A program made the translations under genes and the position numbers. The notes below the pieces were generated by a model. That model saw only the letters and a program-made list of their open reading frames with translations, did not search any database and was not told the DNA's origin. 64,000 nt of DNA from Heliocidaris tuberculata (lineage: Eukaryota; Echinodermata; Echinoidea; Camarodonta; Echinometridae), in assembly GCA_025618425.1 (NCBI GenBank), contig CM046838.1:8331655-8395654 (forward strand). Reading direction: 5' to 3'. Position 1 is the stretch's first letter. The number at the start of each line of letters is the position of its first letter. Positions 35,140 through 44,336 of the stretch are shown here, one piece after another.

Positions 35140-35226
35140 CTTGAAGTTGTGAGTGGTCCTGAAAAGGACCTACCCACTCTCAACGTTTCGGTAAGCATGT
35201 TCTTACCGTCTTCAGGAGAATGGACC
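35140..35226 (-). ncRNA. Hammerhead-ribozyme-like motif
   Basis: Reading the minus strand: CTGAAGA (35215-35209, matching core CUGANGA), a stem GGTAAG/CTTACC around AACATG, then GAAAC (35189-35185, the GAAA core). Next is a long stem III in which GTTGAGAGTGG pairs with CCACTCACAAC, capped by GGTCCT-TTTC-AGGACC, and then TTC (35145-35143) as the possible cleavage triplet (NUH). The stem I sides TTCT/AGAA pair weakly. Hammerheads are known in metazoan repeats, notably Penelope-like elements. Activity is unproven; the weak stem I may mean a decayed copy. Confidence 0.5.
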
Positions 35227-35577
35227 CGTTATTATTCGTGAAGGGGCGCGAAACTATGCGATTCTGAGAGGAAATTATCATGCGAGTGAGCGGAGCCAGC
35301 AAGCTTAAGAAAATGTTACCCTTTAATGCCTCTGAAGACTAGTTTTGAGGCATTAACTTGCAAAGGGGGGGGGGGACGCAAAATCTACTAGTTACTAAAT
35401 AGTTCTGAGGCAATCACCTAAAAAGGAGGCGCAAAATCTTCTAATTACTAGTTTTTTTTCTTCTTCCTTTTTTTTTCTCATTTTTCTTTTTTCTTCTCTC
35501 TCTTTCACTTTTTTCACGCCCCTCAAAGTGCCGCCTGGAGCTCGTCCCCCCCCCCTAAATACGCCACTGGTTCAATT

Positions 35578-36067
35578 TATCCGTTCCTTTTCCCCTCTTC
35601 CTTCCATTTTCATGTTTTATCTTCTCTCTCTCTCTCTTTTCCTTTCTCTCATGTTTCTCTTTTCATCTTCTTCCAAATTTCATTTTCTCCTTTCCTCTTT
35701 TCCTGTTTTCTTTTCTTTTTCTTCTTCTCTTTCTTTTCTTCTGTCTTTCCCTTTCTCCTTTCTGTTTTCCTGGTGGTTTGGTGGATTTTCCAGCTAAACT
35801 CATTCAGGGGGACGTCTGCCCCCGGCTGTTACGCCACTGCCCTTTTTGAACGCCAAGCGTTTTATCGCTTGTGTATCATAATTTACATGTATATAGAACT
35901 GACAGGCACTACAATTGGGATTAAATAAGTTAAAATTGATTGAGGTGACTAATACAATAAAATAACTCATAATCATTCAAAAGCAAGTTCACTGACCATA
36001 AACTTTTCAACTTCATATAATTCATATTCAAGACCATTTACCATCAACCTTTCAACTTCATATTCAT
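35578..36067 (+). other. CT-rich stretch and unpaired hAT-like end; no gene
   Basis: CT-rich sequence to about 35790, then CGGCTGTTACGCCACTG ending near 35841, which looks like a hAT right end with no partner found. 35842-36067 contains imperfect repeats of CCTTTCAACTTCATATTCAT type that resume after the LINE at 36871-37000. Confidence 0.5.
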
Positions 36068-36077
36068 ATTGAATATT

Positions 36078-36860
36078 TTTTTTTTTTAACTTTTTTTTAT
36101 TTCTCAACTCATGCAACAAAGAGCATCACATTGCATATATACAATTTAGATGAAAGTAACATACATTCTAAACATTCATATAAAATATTAACGCGAGTAT
36201 AAATGAGAAAATTCATTTCGGTACAAAATATTCCATTTTTTCCTATGTACGTTAATCAAATTACGTTTGTAAGCAATTATACTCTCGGGTTTTTTTTTCA
36301 ACTTGTTCTAAACCACGTTTGAAATGAGCAAAAGTAGGCTTTATATTCTTATATTTGCATGAGTATATGAAATATTTTGCAAACAAGATGACATTGATAA
36401 GATATGAATTATTGAGGGTTATAACTCCAAAACAGATTTCAACGTCAGTAAATGTTGATTTCATAATGTTTTTGGTTTTCAACCAGTCACAGACTTCATT
36501 CCAAAAAGCAACTGTATATTCACATCTCAAAAATAAATGAACAATTGTTTGAGCGTCGGTATCACAAAAATTGCAGGTCGGGGAACTTTTTATTCCAATT
36601 TTGAACAAGAAATCTTAAGTTGAGATTATTCTGTAAATAAATTTGAATTGGAAATTTCGTAGTTTATTGTCAATTGAAAGGGGGAAGCGAGAATTCCAAA
36701 TATGAGAGTCTGACAAATTTTCACTTAAATCAGCTTGCCACTTTGGTTGCTGATTTGTATCTGAAATGGACATATTTCTTTCCAAAAACACTTTATAACA
36801 CAATTTTGTAACATTTGTACATTTTGTAAAGGAACATAGTCGTTCATCTAAAATAAGATA
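36078..36860 (-). mobile_element. 5'-truncated LINE, Tx1/L1-like 3' end, with target duplication
   Basis: The direct repeat ATTGAATATT flanks both sides (36068-36077, 36861-36870). At the left is an A-rich tail on the minus strand. Two broken frames (36615-36803 and 36261-36608) encode the C-terminal part of a LINE polymerase: WNSRFPLSIDNKLRNFQFK, then CNFCDTDAQTIVHLFLRCEY, the Cys/His reverse-transcriptase zinc-binding motif of L1/Tx1 type. A frameshift separates the frames, so it is dead on arrival. Length 783 bp. Confidence 0.85.
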
Positions 36861-36870
36861 ATTGAATATT

Positions 36871-37186
36871 AACCTTTTAACTTCTTATTATTCGTAATCA
36901 AGATCTTTGACAATTACCTTATTAACTTATATTTTATAATCAATGCTCACTGACCAGTTAACCTTTCAACTTCATATTATTCATAACATTCCCTTCAATG
37001 GCATTAACTTTTAGGAGCTCCACACATTCTACTTAAAGGTCTGGTCGATGTACAGGTTCTCTTCTACACCATATGTGCACAATAAAAGTGCACACTGAGT
37101 TCAATGTGTGTCTCTATGGCTACTATCATGAACCCGTTTTTAATTATTTCATAACCTTAATTCATGATATTGAAGCACAGAGTAGC
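36871..37186 (+). other. Short imperfect repeats, no gene
   Basis: Continuation of the AACCTTTCAACTTCATATTAT repeats interrupted by the LINE; nothing coding seen. Confidence 0.5.
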
Positions 37187-37717
37187 GGGGGGGGGGGGGG
37201 GGCACTCAGATGTTTTGGTGTACACATGGGCGTCAAAAAAAAAAGTGTAAAAAGTTTTTTGTTTTTTTTCATTTACCGGTTTAGGGGTCTTAAAACGCCG
37301 ATATTCAACAAAAGGGTGTTTTTGATCAAGGCGATGAAACGCGTTAAGGGGGTAAATTTCGCTGCCAACTTTAGATTGTTTTTAAAAATGTGTCAGCAAA
37401 GGGTATATTGTGTCAGTTTTCAAAAGGTTACTCTGAAGTTTGTTGTAGATCTACTATATGCTAGTTTTATCTAGTTTAGAAGTCATATTTCCAACTAACC
37501 TATTTAGGGGTAAATATTTCAAACAAACCTGTTTAGGGGGCAAAGGTTGCGATCAAACTTGATTAGGGGTTCATTTTTCTTTGGAAGCCGCGCAAAATCC
37601 ATGTTTAGGGGTATTTTTTTCATCAAAGTGTGAAACGCGTTTAGGGGGTATTTTTAAATCTCATGGACGCGAATGTGTACACCAAAATATCTGAGTGGCC
37701 CCCCCCCCCCCCCCCCC
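37187..37717. mobile_element. MITE with G-run/C-run inverted ends
   Basis: A G-run followed by CACTCAGATGTTTTGGTGTA (37203-37222) is mirrored by TACACCAAAATATCTGAGTG (37679-37698) and a C-run. The arms extend about 48 bp. The interior has repeated GGGGGTAAAT-type words. About 530 bp, no transposase. It abuts the 3' end of the DUF7869-like exon. Confidence 0.75.
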
Positions 37718-37719
37718 GG

Positions 37720-39283
37720 CACAGGAGTTCTTTATGAATCCCTTATTCTGTTTAGTTTGTTTCCGGGTCTGCCACTTCATGTAGGCCACACTTTCAACAA
37801 GACTTTGTCCTTCACGGAGTTGGCGATTCCACTTTGTGATCATCCCTTTACTTAGTACACATATTTCAACAAACTGTGATGTGTGAGCCGTCTTCACGTA
37901 CATGCCGAATGATCCTCTGCGGAATTGCACCACTTTGAGTTTTGAGATTTGAATGGGCAATCTTGTTTTCAGATCAGGCTCATATGATCTCATGTCAGTG
38001 TGATCGATAACACTAACTCTCATGTTTCTGCTGGCCTTCATAGTGTCTACAAAGTCGTTGAGATCGTAGAGGCAGGCTTGTTTATTCAGAGCAGTAGTGA
38101 TGGAACCGTGCACACTGTCTGCTGTCATGTACGTATGGCCCACTTCACGGATATTTCAATGTTATGGTGTTAGTGGCAGTTGTTGTGTCATTCACGTATC
38201 GAATCAAAGAGGCAAACGAGCATCGATTCTTATTCTGGGCAGTACAGTTATCAGTGTAAATGATTACCTCCTGTTTATTTGGATGTTGACTCAAGAACTG
38301 GATGTAGGCATTTGACACATTGCTTGCGGATCGGCCAGCCTCCCCCTCATGCCACACGATACACTCCGATAGCCCATTACTTCCTGGAGTCGCAAAGGTC
38401 AAATTAAAGAGGACCAATTTGCGAGAAAAGTAATAATCCTTTGTGCACAATTTGGGCATCAACAATGCTTTCTGCATATCAGCTGTAGTGGTGATACAAG
38501 ATTAGTTATGGTTTTGTTGTAGGTCTTCATGAAATGCCCGTCTTGCTTCAGCAGCATTTTCTCTGTGAGTAGGATATGTTTGACAACTGTCACATGTACA
38601 GTCTTTACAATCATGGTTTTCTTCAGGGTGTAGCATTCTGTGATTTGTACAAAACGTACAATCGTCACTAGATGGCACTGAGAAAGAAATATTCAATTGT
38701 CGGAAGATTTTCCTGAACACTGTATATGAGACTTTGCTGTTAGTAGCTCTCTTGTAATCCCCATGCAATTTCTTAACGGAGAGAGTTGATGGTAAGTAAC
38801 GTCTATTTGGGGCGTGTTCTCGCCGGTAGTGGGATACACACGGTCTGTGAGATTCTATGAAGTCTTTGATATTCTGGACTTGATGCTGTGGCAATTTATT
38901 TATGGGTGGACGTGCCCCCCTCATGTCCTTGCAGCCTTTGCGGAGTGCAAATCTAACGAAGGAGTCACCTGTGAAACCAAGCGTATGCAAGTAATATGTC
39001 TTGCACACGTCTTTATTGTTGATTTTATACTTAAGCGTATGCTTCCTCCTCGATTGCCGTGGACGTCCTGTTGATGTGGCCTTGTCCCTTTGCTCAACTG
39101 TTTTCTTGACCCAAAATCTTCTATCTCTATAGTCCAAATTTCAAAATTCATTCCAAATATCTCGCCTTTCTTCTGGTTCAAGAAGATCTTTACAATTATG
39201 ACGACAACTACATGCAGCTAATTGAGGGTGTTTCTTCTTGTCTCTAGCAAGTCGGTCGGCAGCTTGTCGGTATCTCTTCTTAC
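37720..39283 (-). pseudogene. DUF7869-like (transposase-related) terminal exon, disabled
   Basis: The minus-strand frame starts after a strong acceptor (pyrimidine tract then TTTTGTCAG, 39284) in phase 1. Features in order: CSCRHNC near the start; a Cys/His cluster (CTFCTNHRMLH, CKDCTCDSC); DMQKALLMPKL; a YTDNCTAQNKN block; and GHTYMTADSVHGS. The last two resemble the metal-binding/DDE-like blocks of DUF7869 proteins, a family common in invertebrate repeat-borne genes. Lesions: TGA at 39141-39143 where the family has Trp, TAA at 38502-38504, and a one-base insertion near 38149 that shifts frame just before GHTYM. The function is not established, and family assignment is from memory of motif pattern. 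It may be the 3' exon of the gene with 8-residue repeats to the right. Confidence 0.7.
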
Positions 39284-40657
39284 CTGACAAAAGATAAACA
39301 AAAGAAAATTGGTTCAATTGAAAAAAAAAAATAATAAATGCATTTAACTTATTCTCTTAAATGATTGCATTTGCAAGAATTTTATCAATTGGTGGAATTA
39401 CAAATACATGTAATTGTGGCCCTAAAAACTATAAAAAAAAATGATATTTTCTAGAAAATCAAATTAGAAAATATGGGCAGTGCATCAAAAGGTTTGTCTG
39501 CAAACTACACATTTCTTAATTTGATGCATAAACAAATTTGGAGACTATCAGAGAACCAACATTTTTAGTTGACCAACACAATTCATATCCTTATTTCAAC
39601 AGTCCTGGACAGAAGCTGTGCATAGTAATTGTCCCCTTCTTTTCTTATGCTCACAGATAGGGGGAGGGGGGTCAAAACTCGACCATCGATTATTCAAGGG
39701 GTGTACAAATGGGCAAGTGTACAGATTTTTACGTAAACTAAATGAATGCATATGAATAATTAATCATTACAATTTTGTAGTACTTTTACATAATTTATTG
39801 TTGTGAATTTTAAGTATCAGAATTGGATGAATAATAAGAGATTATAAAACGATAATTAACTCTTTCTCTCTACAAACAAGCCAGTGAAAGCACCTGAGAA
39901 ACCAAAAATAAAATAACAGATTATATATTTACTTCCGAACCTGTTGTTTATGAGCTTTCAATTTTTTAATAGATAATTTCCAATTATTCCACGGTATTTC
40001 AAGGGATGTTGGAATTCTACAGGGTGTATCGAAAAGAACTTGACACTTTTTAAAACTAAAAATTACAGGTCAAAAAAAATCAGGAATTTTAATGTTAATA
40101 GATGTTCCAGAGTCTCATCTATCAAATGATACCAAGAAAACTAACTTTTAATCATGCTTGAGTGAACACATACTATTTTTGTACAGGGTATCAAAAATGC
40201 CTTGTGCTAAATTTAAAAAGAAGGTGAACTTTAACAAGCCATCTAGATAATTAGTTCTGTTCAAAGAAAATGTATGAATTTAGGATGTTATGATAATTTA
40301 AGGGATGCTATGGCTATTCTCTTTCATGATTATAACAATCTTATTAATTTATGCATAAATGAGAATTATTAATAACGCGCCATTACATTTGTCTATTTCA
40401 GACAGCAATAATTATGCTTTTTAAAAAATTGCTCACAAAAATGTACTGGAAATGAACTTTAGGACCTTGGATGGACCCTCCACAGGCGCGCAGCTGGAGT
40501 TGATAAAGGCAGTGCCCCCATACCCTCCCAAAACACCTCCACAAAGGAAAAAAAAAGAAGAAGAAAAGGAGTGAGCTAGAAAGGAAAGACGTGAAAAAAT
40601 GTTGAAAGAGAGGGTACAGAAGAGAAATGATTAGAAATGTTGGCATTGGCGGATCCA
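39284..40657. other. Non-coding stretch, presumptive intron
   Basis: AT-rich, with a G-run (39660-39679). If the minus-strand gene model is right this is an intron. No exon was found. Confidence 0.5.
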
Positions 40658-40945
40658 GATACAAAAGCTTTCTAAATGTTACCATGTTCAGCGTGGCCCT
40701 CATCATCAGTGCTCTGCTCATATGATCAGTACTTTCTTCGTTTACTTGCTCGTTGCCCTCCACCTCCTCAGAACTGTCTAGATGATGTACTTGCTCTACA
40801 AAATACACAAAGAAAAAGGGAAAGTTAAGCAAATGTGCTCAAATTAACCTTTCATTTTCTTTATAATTGATCTGATGAGTGCATGTCTAAAAGCTTCAGT
40901 CTGTCCGTGTTCAATGCTATTTTCCGATTTTGCAGTACCAAGCAA
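40658..40945. repeat. Duplicate of the 44948-45262 segment
   Basis: Nearly identical over its length to 44948-45262, in the same orientation, 4.29 kb apart. Differences: an extra TATGATCA (8 bp) here and about 35 bp missing here relative to the other copy. It ends 25 bp before the inverted-repeat element at 40971. Confidence 0.9.
40683..40795 (-). pseudogene. Frame-broken duplicate of the Glu-rich exon
   Basis: Acceptor TTTTGTAG and donor ATG|GTAAC are kept, but the 8-bp insertion makes the exon 113 bp instead of 105, so it is no longer a multiple of three and cannot replace its counterpart at 44973-45077. The first part still reads QVHHLDSSEEVEGNEQV. Confidence 0.7.
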
Positions 40946-41942
40946 GATTTGAGGAGAAATATTCAACCATCGTCGGTTGCCCGGTAAAAGGTCGTGTAGC
41001 GTGCGCGCTGTTAAAAATTCGAAATGAAGAAAAACGCTTCTCAAGTTTAACCCCCTACTTCAAGTGCTGAAAACGGCATTGCTTCTATGTACCATTTATT
41101 TAAAACTGTACTTGGAGAAAGATATTTACTTGATTTATTATGTTATCAAATTTAATTGCAAATAGATCTTTCGTTTTGCTCTTATGAAGGTACTTAAGCT
41201 ACACAACCTTTTGCCGGGAACAAAAAAGCCAGAAAACGCAATTCAACTTCCCGGCAAAAGGTCGCGTAGCTCCGAGAGCGCGCTACGCGACTTTTTACCG
41301 GGAAATGAAACGCGTGAAATTTACTGTTTATTGACCGGTAAAACGTCGTGTACGCTGCTTTGCATAGGCAATGCATTACGCGTATTTATATGTTTTGTTT
41401 TATTATTATGTTCCACTATTATCATTGTGATTTTTACTAGTCTTTTTTTTTTTTTACTTTTTATTCTGCTTAATGTTTTCTAATGACCAATTTATTATCT
41501 CTTTTGATGAGGTATTGCCCCCCGTCAGATTACAAAGGGATATTCTATTTCCATTATATTGATTTATCTATTCATTCAGTCAGTCATTTATTATTAATCA
41601 GTTCATTTTTCTATCCAATTTTTACTTTGGGGTGGAAATTTAGTTTAATCAGCAATCTCTTAAGGTTAAAATTGCTCAATCTTAAGAGCTTCCAAGGGAT
41701 TCTGCCCCCAAATTACCCGGAGATTACACACTACATCATGGATTTTAGCCTATGCAGTCCCCCCCCCCCCCGCCATCCCCTTCCCCGCCAGCCCACCTCT
41801 ACCCGTCTTGTTCAATTTATTTAAAAAAAAAAATCTTTCCCAATCAAAGAGGGGCGGAAATCCGGGGGGGGGGGAGGGGGAGGGCAGAGGGTCATGTCCC
41901 CCACGATTTTTAAGATAGGGGTAGCCCCCCCCCCCCCTACAA

Positions 41943-42155
41943 AATGTGATAACCCTTTTTTTTTTTTTTTTTTTTTTTTTGCTTGCTTGCTTGCTTGTCA
42001 GAAAATTTTAGAGGAAAACTAGAGCCCAACAAATGTGAAACTTTTTTTTTTTTTTTTTTTTTTGGCTTGCTTGCTTGCTTGTCAGAGAATTTTGGAGGAA
42101 AACTGTGGCCCCCCAAAAATGTGATAACTCTTTTTTTTTTGGGGGGGGGGCTTGT
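41943..42155 (+). repeat. Three tandem ~80-bp units with T-runs and GCTTGCTTGCTT
   Basis: Each unit has AATGTGATAAC/AATGTGAAAC, a T-run, GCTTGCTTGCTTG, TCAGA.AATTTT.GAGGAAAACT. The third is cut short by a G-run. Confidence 0.85.
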
Positions 42156-43886
42156 CATGAGAGTCCACATTAAATATTTTCACAAATAATCAGTTAACAC
42201 AATCGCAGTCACCTCAGTCATCTTAACACTACCATTGATATCCAAGTATCCCAAAGTATCCAAGCATATACAAATTGCTATTCTTTGTCATACAAATAAT
42301 TCCATTTCATTACCACAAGGCAAAATTTAATCAAATTATATTAAACAACATTATATAATAGGCTGATTGTATTCAATAAAAATGCATAACATTGCAATAA
42401 ATTATATCATGCAGAGTTTGATGTAGAAATATACAAATAAGGTTAATTACTAACAAAAAAAATCTATTTCCTATTGGATTAAACTGTACATAACAGAACA
42501 TTAATTAGATCAGAGAGTTTGATGGTACATGTACTCAAAATACATAACATTACAATACTATTCATTAACATAAAGCTAATACAGCGAAATATACAAATAT
42601 GTTAGCTAGATAGATTAATGAATGAATGTTTAAATAGGTAAAGAGATTGTTTGAAATATCCCTCATTGTATACAAATTTATATTTATCCAAAAACCTAAA
42701 AGGTTAAGTTCACTCATTGCACTAATTTAAATAAACAAATGAATATTTTGACCTGCACTCATTTATTTCAATTACGTTTGTAGGAAAAGATTTTTTTTTC
42801 TGATCAAGAATACCATTCCACTGATTTTCATTTTTTCTTTCTTTAAAATTCTACTTAAGCTACGTTTTTTTGTTTTTTTTTTTGTCTTTGTTTTTTTCTC
42901 AGCAAAGTAATTCAGAAGAGAAATAAAAGATAAGTAGAATACAGATACGATTAGATGGCTTATCGACTGCTCGCAATTGAAATTAATGCCTCCGCCTTTT
43001 GCCAGATCTGAAATATACGCACATTTCTATTCCACAAAATTGACCTCTATGACCTTGACCTTTAACTTACACACCCCATTATCTAATCGTCTGATTCTTT
43101 GGGAAATTGAAATGCAATAATTCTGTCTTTTCTGACATTCTCAATTTTTCCCATCGCTGGAGCCAGACGAAGTCTCATTGGAACAACCAAAGATACAGAG
43201 TCATAGAGACTGAAGCTTTTGGTCTAGCCAGGCCCGTACTGGCCCCAGCCAGGGACAGAGTGACTTATTTTAGTACAAGATCTTGTTGACCCTGTAATAT
43301 AGGCTCCAGCTTATTAAAAAAAAAAAATAATAATACTAAATACAACATCTGACTTTTCCGTCACGATAGTAATATCAGAATTTGAAAGAGAAGAAGAAAA
43401 GAATTCACTTTGTCTAAGGACCACTGCAAGAAATTTGCAATCAATTGCGAGCCAATCTTTAGGTCCCCAAATATCAAAGTCTTGCAATTAATTCAAATTT
43501 TGCGATTGATTGCTGGTCTGCTTCTTGCTACAGAATGTACAAATTTATTTGCTATAGTTAAAATTGATCTATCAATTGTAAATTTTCAATTGGTATTTGC
43601 AATCAATTGCAATAAGTTCCTTGCAATACCCCCTAAGATTTACTGGTTCTAGATACCGGCTCTGCACGTATTAATAAAAACCTACACAACCAAGTACGGA
43701 TGGGACTGATCCTGTATGACGAACAGGCACAGCAAACAAAGTACTACACAAAAATCCTAATTCACGCTTTTTACTTCGGCATAAGGTATAGAATATTTGT
43801 TTGACTAACATTTTATACAATCTATTTCTAAAATATTGTTACATATTTCAATAATTTCGTATATTTCTACTATTTTGGACACTTAC

Positions 43887-44051
43887 CTTAACCAATATCG
43901 AACGGTGCAGACGATTCTCGTTGATTCTTTGGATGCCCGCGCATGCGCACAAAGGGCATAGGCTACTACGCGACCTTTTGCTGGGAATAAACTTGAGCGC
44001 ACGCGTGCCCACGACCTTTTGCTATTGGCTTATAACGTCATAATGACGTCA
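43887..44051 (-). promoter_or_regulatory. Promoter-like cluster with NRF1, CCAAT and CRE sites and a 5' splice site
   Basis: On the minus strand: TGACGTCA (44044-44051, a perfect CRE) with a further half-site; CCAAT (44028-44024); GCGCATGCGC (43939-43948, the NRF1 palindrome); then about 50 bases later TTAAG|GTAAGTG, a consensus donor with exon end at 43887. This is the layout of a TATA-less promoter with a non-coding first exon transcribed leftward. It lies inside the right end of the 40971-44175 element. No downstream partner exon is proven. Confidence 0.45.
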
Positions 44052-44336
44052 TTTTGGAAGTCATGAGTGGTACCAAATTAAAGAGCACAAAATTCTCTAT
44101 CAAAAGACAATGAAAAGTGAAAAGTGAAAATTTCATCAGAAATTACCCTACACGACCTTTACCGGGCAACCGACGCCATGTCTCAGTAATAGCCACATTC
44201 CTTATGATAGTGGTCACTACACCAATTGAACAACATGTCATTAAGCAGCCACTGAACATTTAACATGTTTAAAGAACAGTACTATGGTGCTTTTGGAAAT
44301 GGGTGGCCTAGCATATAAATCAAAATGGTGTCTTAC

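Larger units (their letters stand above)
33547..35569. mobile_element. Second hAT-like element, 2.0 kb, with 8-bp target duplication
   Basis: CAGTGGCGT at 33547 is mirrored by ACGCCACTG ending at 35569, and GTTCAATT flanks both ends (33539-33546 and 35570-35577). Length is 2,023 bp. The ends resemble those of the 31488-33101 element over the GGCGT core but are not the same family. There is no transposase frame. Inside are several long G or C runs, six copies of a 26-bp module and a ribozyme-like fold. Confidence 0.88.
40971..44175. mobile_element. 3.2-kb element with 29-bp inverted ends and internal module copies
   Basis: CGTCGGTTGCCCGGTAAAAG (40971 onward, to 40999) is mirrored at 44148-44175 with one base missing. 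CCAT flanks both outsides, a possible 4-bp target duplication. Within 400 bp of both ends the module CTACRCGACCTTTTGCCGGG recurs in both orientations: about 41195, 41250, 41281, 41331 (left side), 43966, 44010 (right side), besides the termini. No transposase frame is found. The interior 42160-43880 is AT-rich and shows no gene. The superfamily is unknown to me. Confidence 0.75.

Noticed and set aside
35805..35841. Third hAT element ending CGGCTGTTACGCCACTG
   Set aside because: No matching left end or 8-bp duplication could be found.
41184..41483. 99-residue frame with repeated LPG words
   Set aside because: The repetition comes from the CGACCTTTTGCCGGG module of the inverted-repeat element, and the frame is open only across it.
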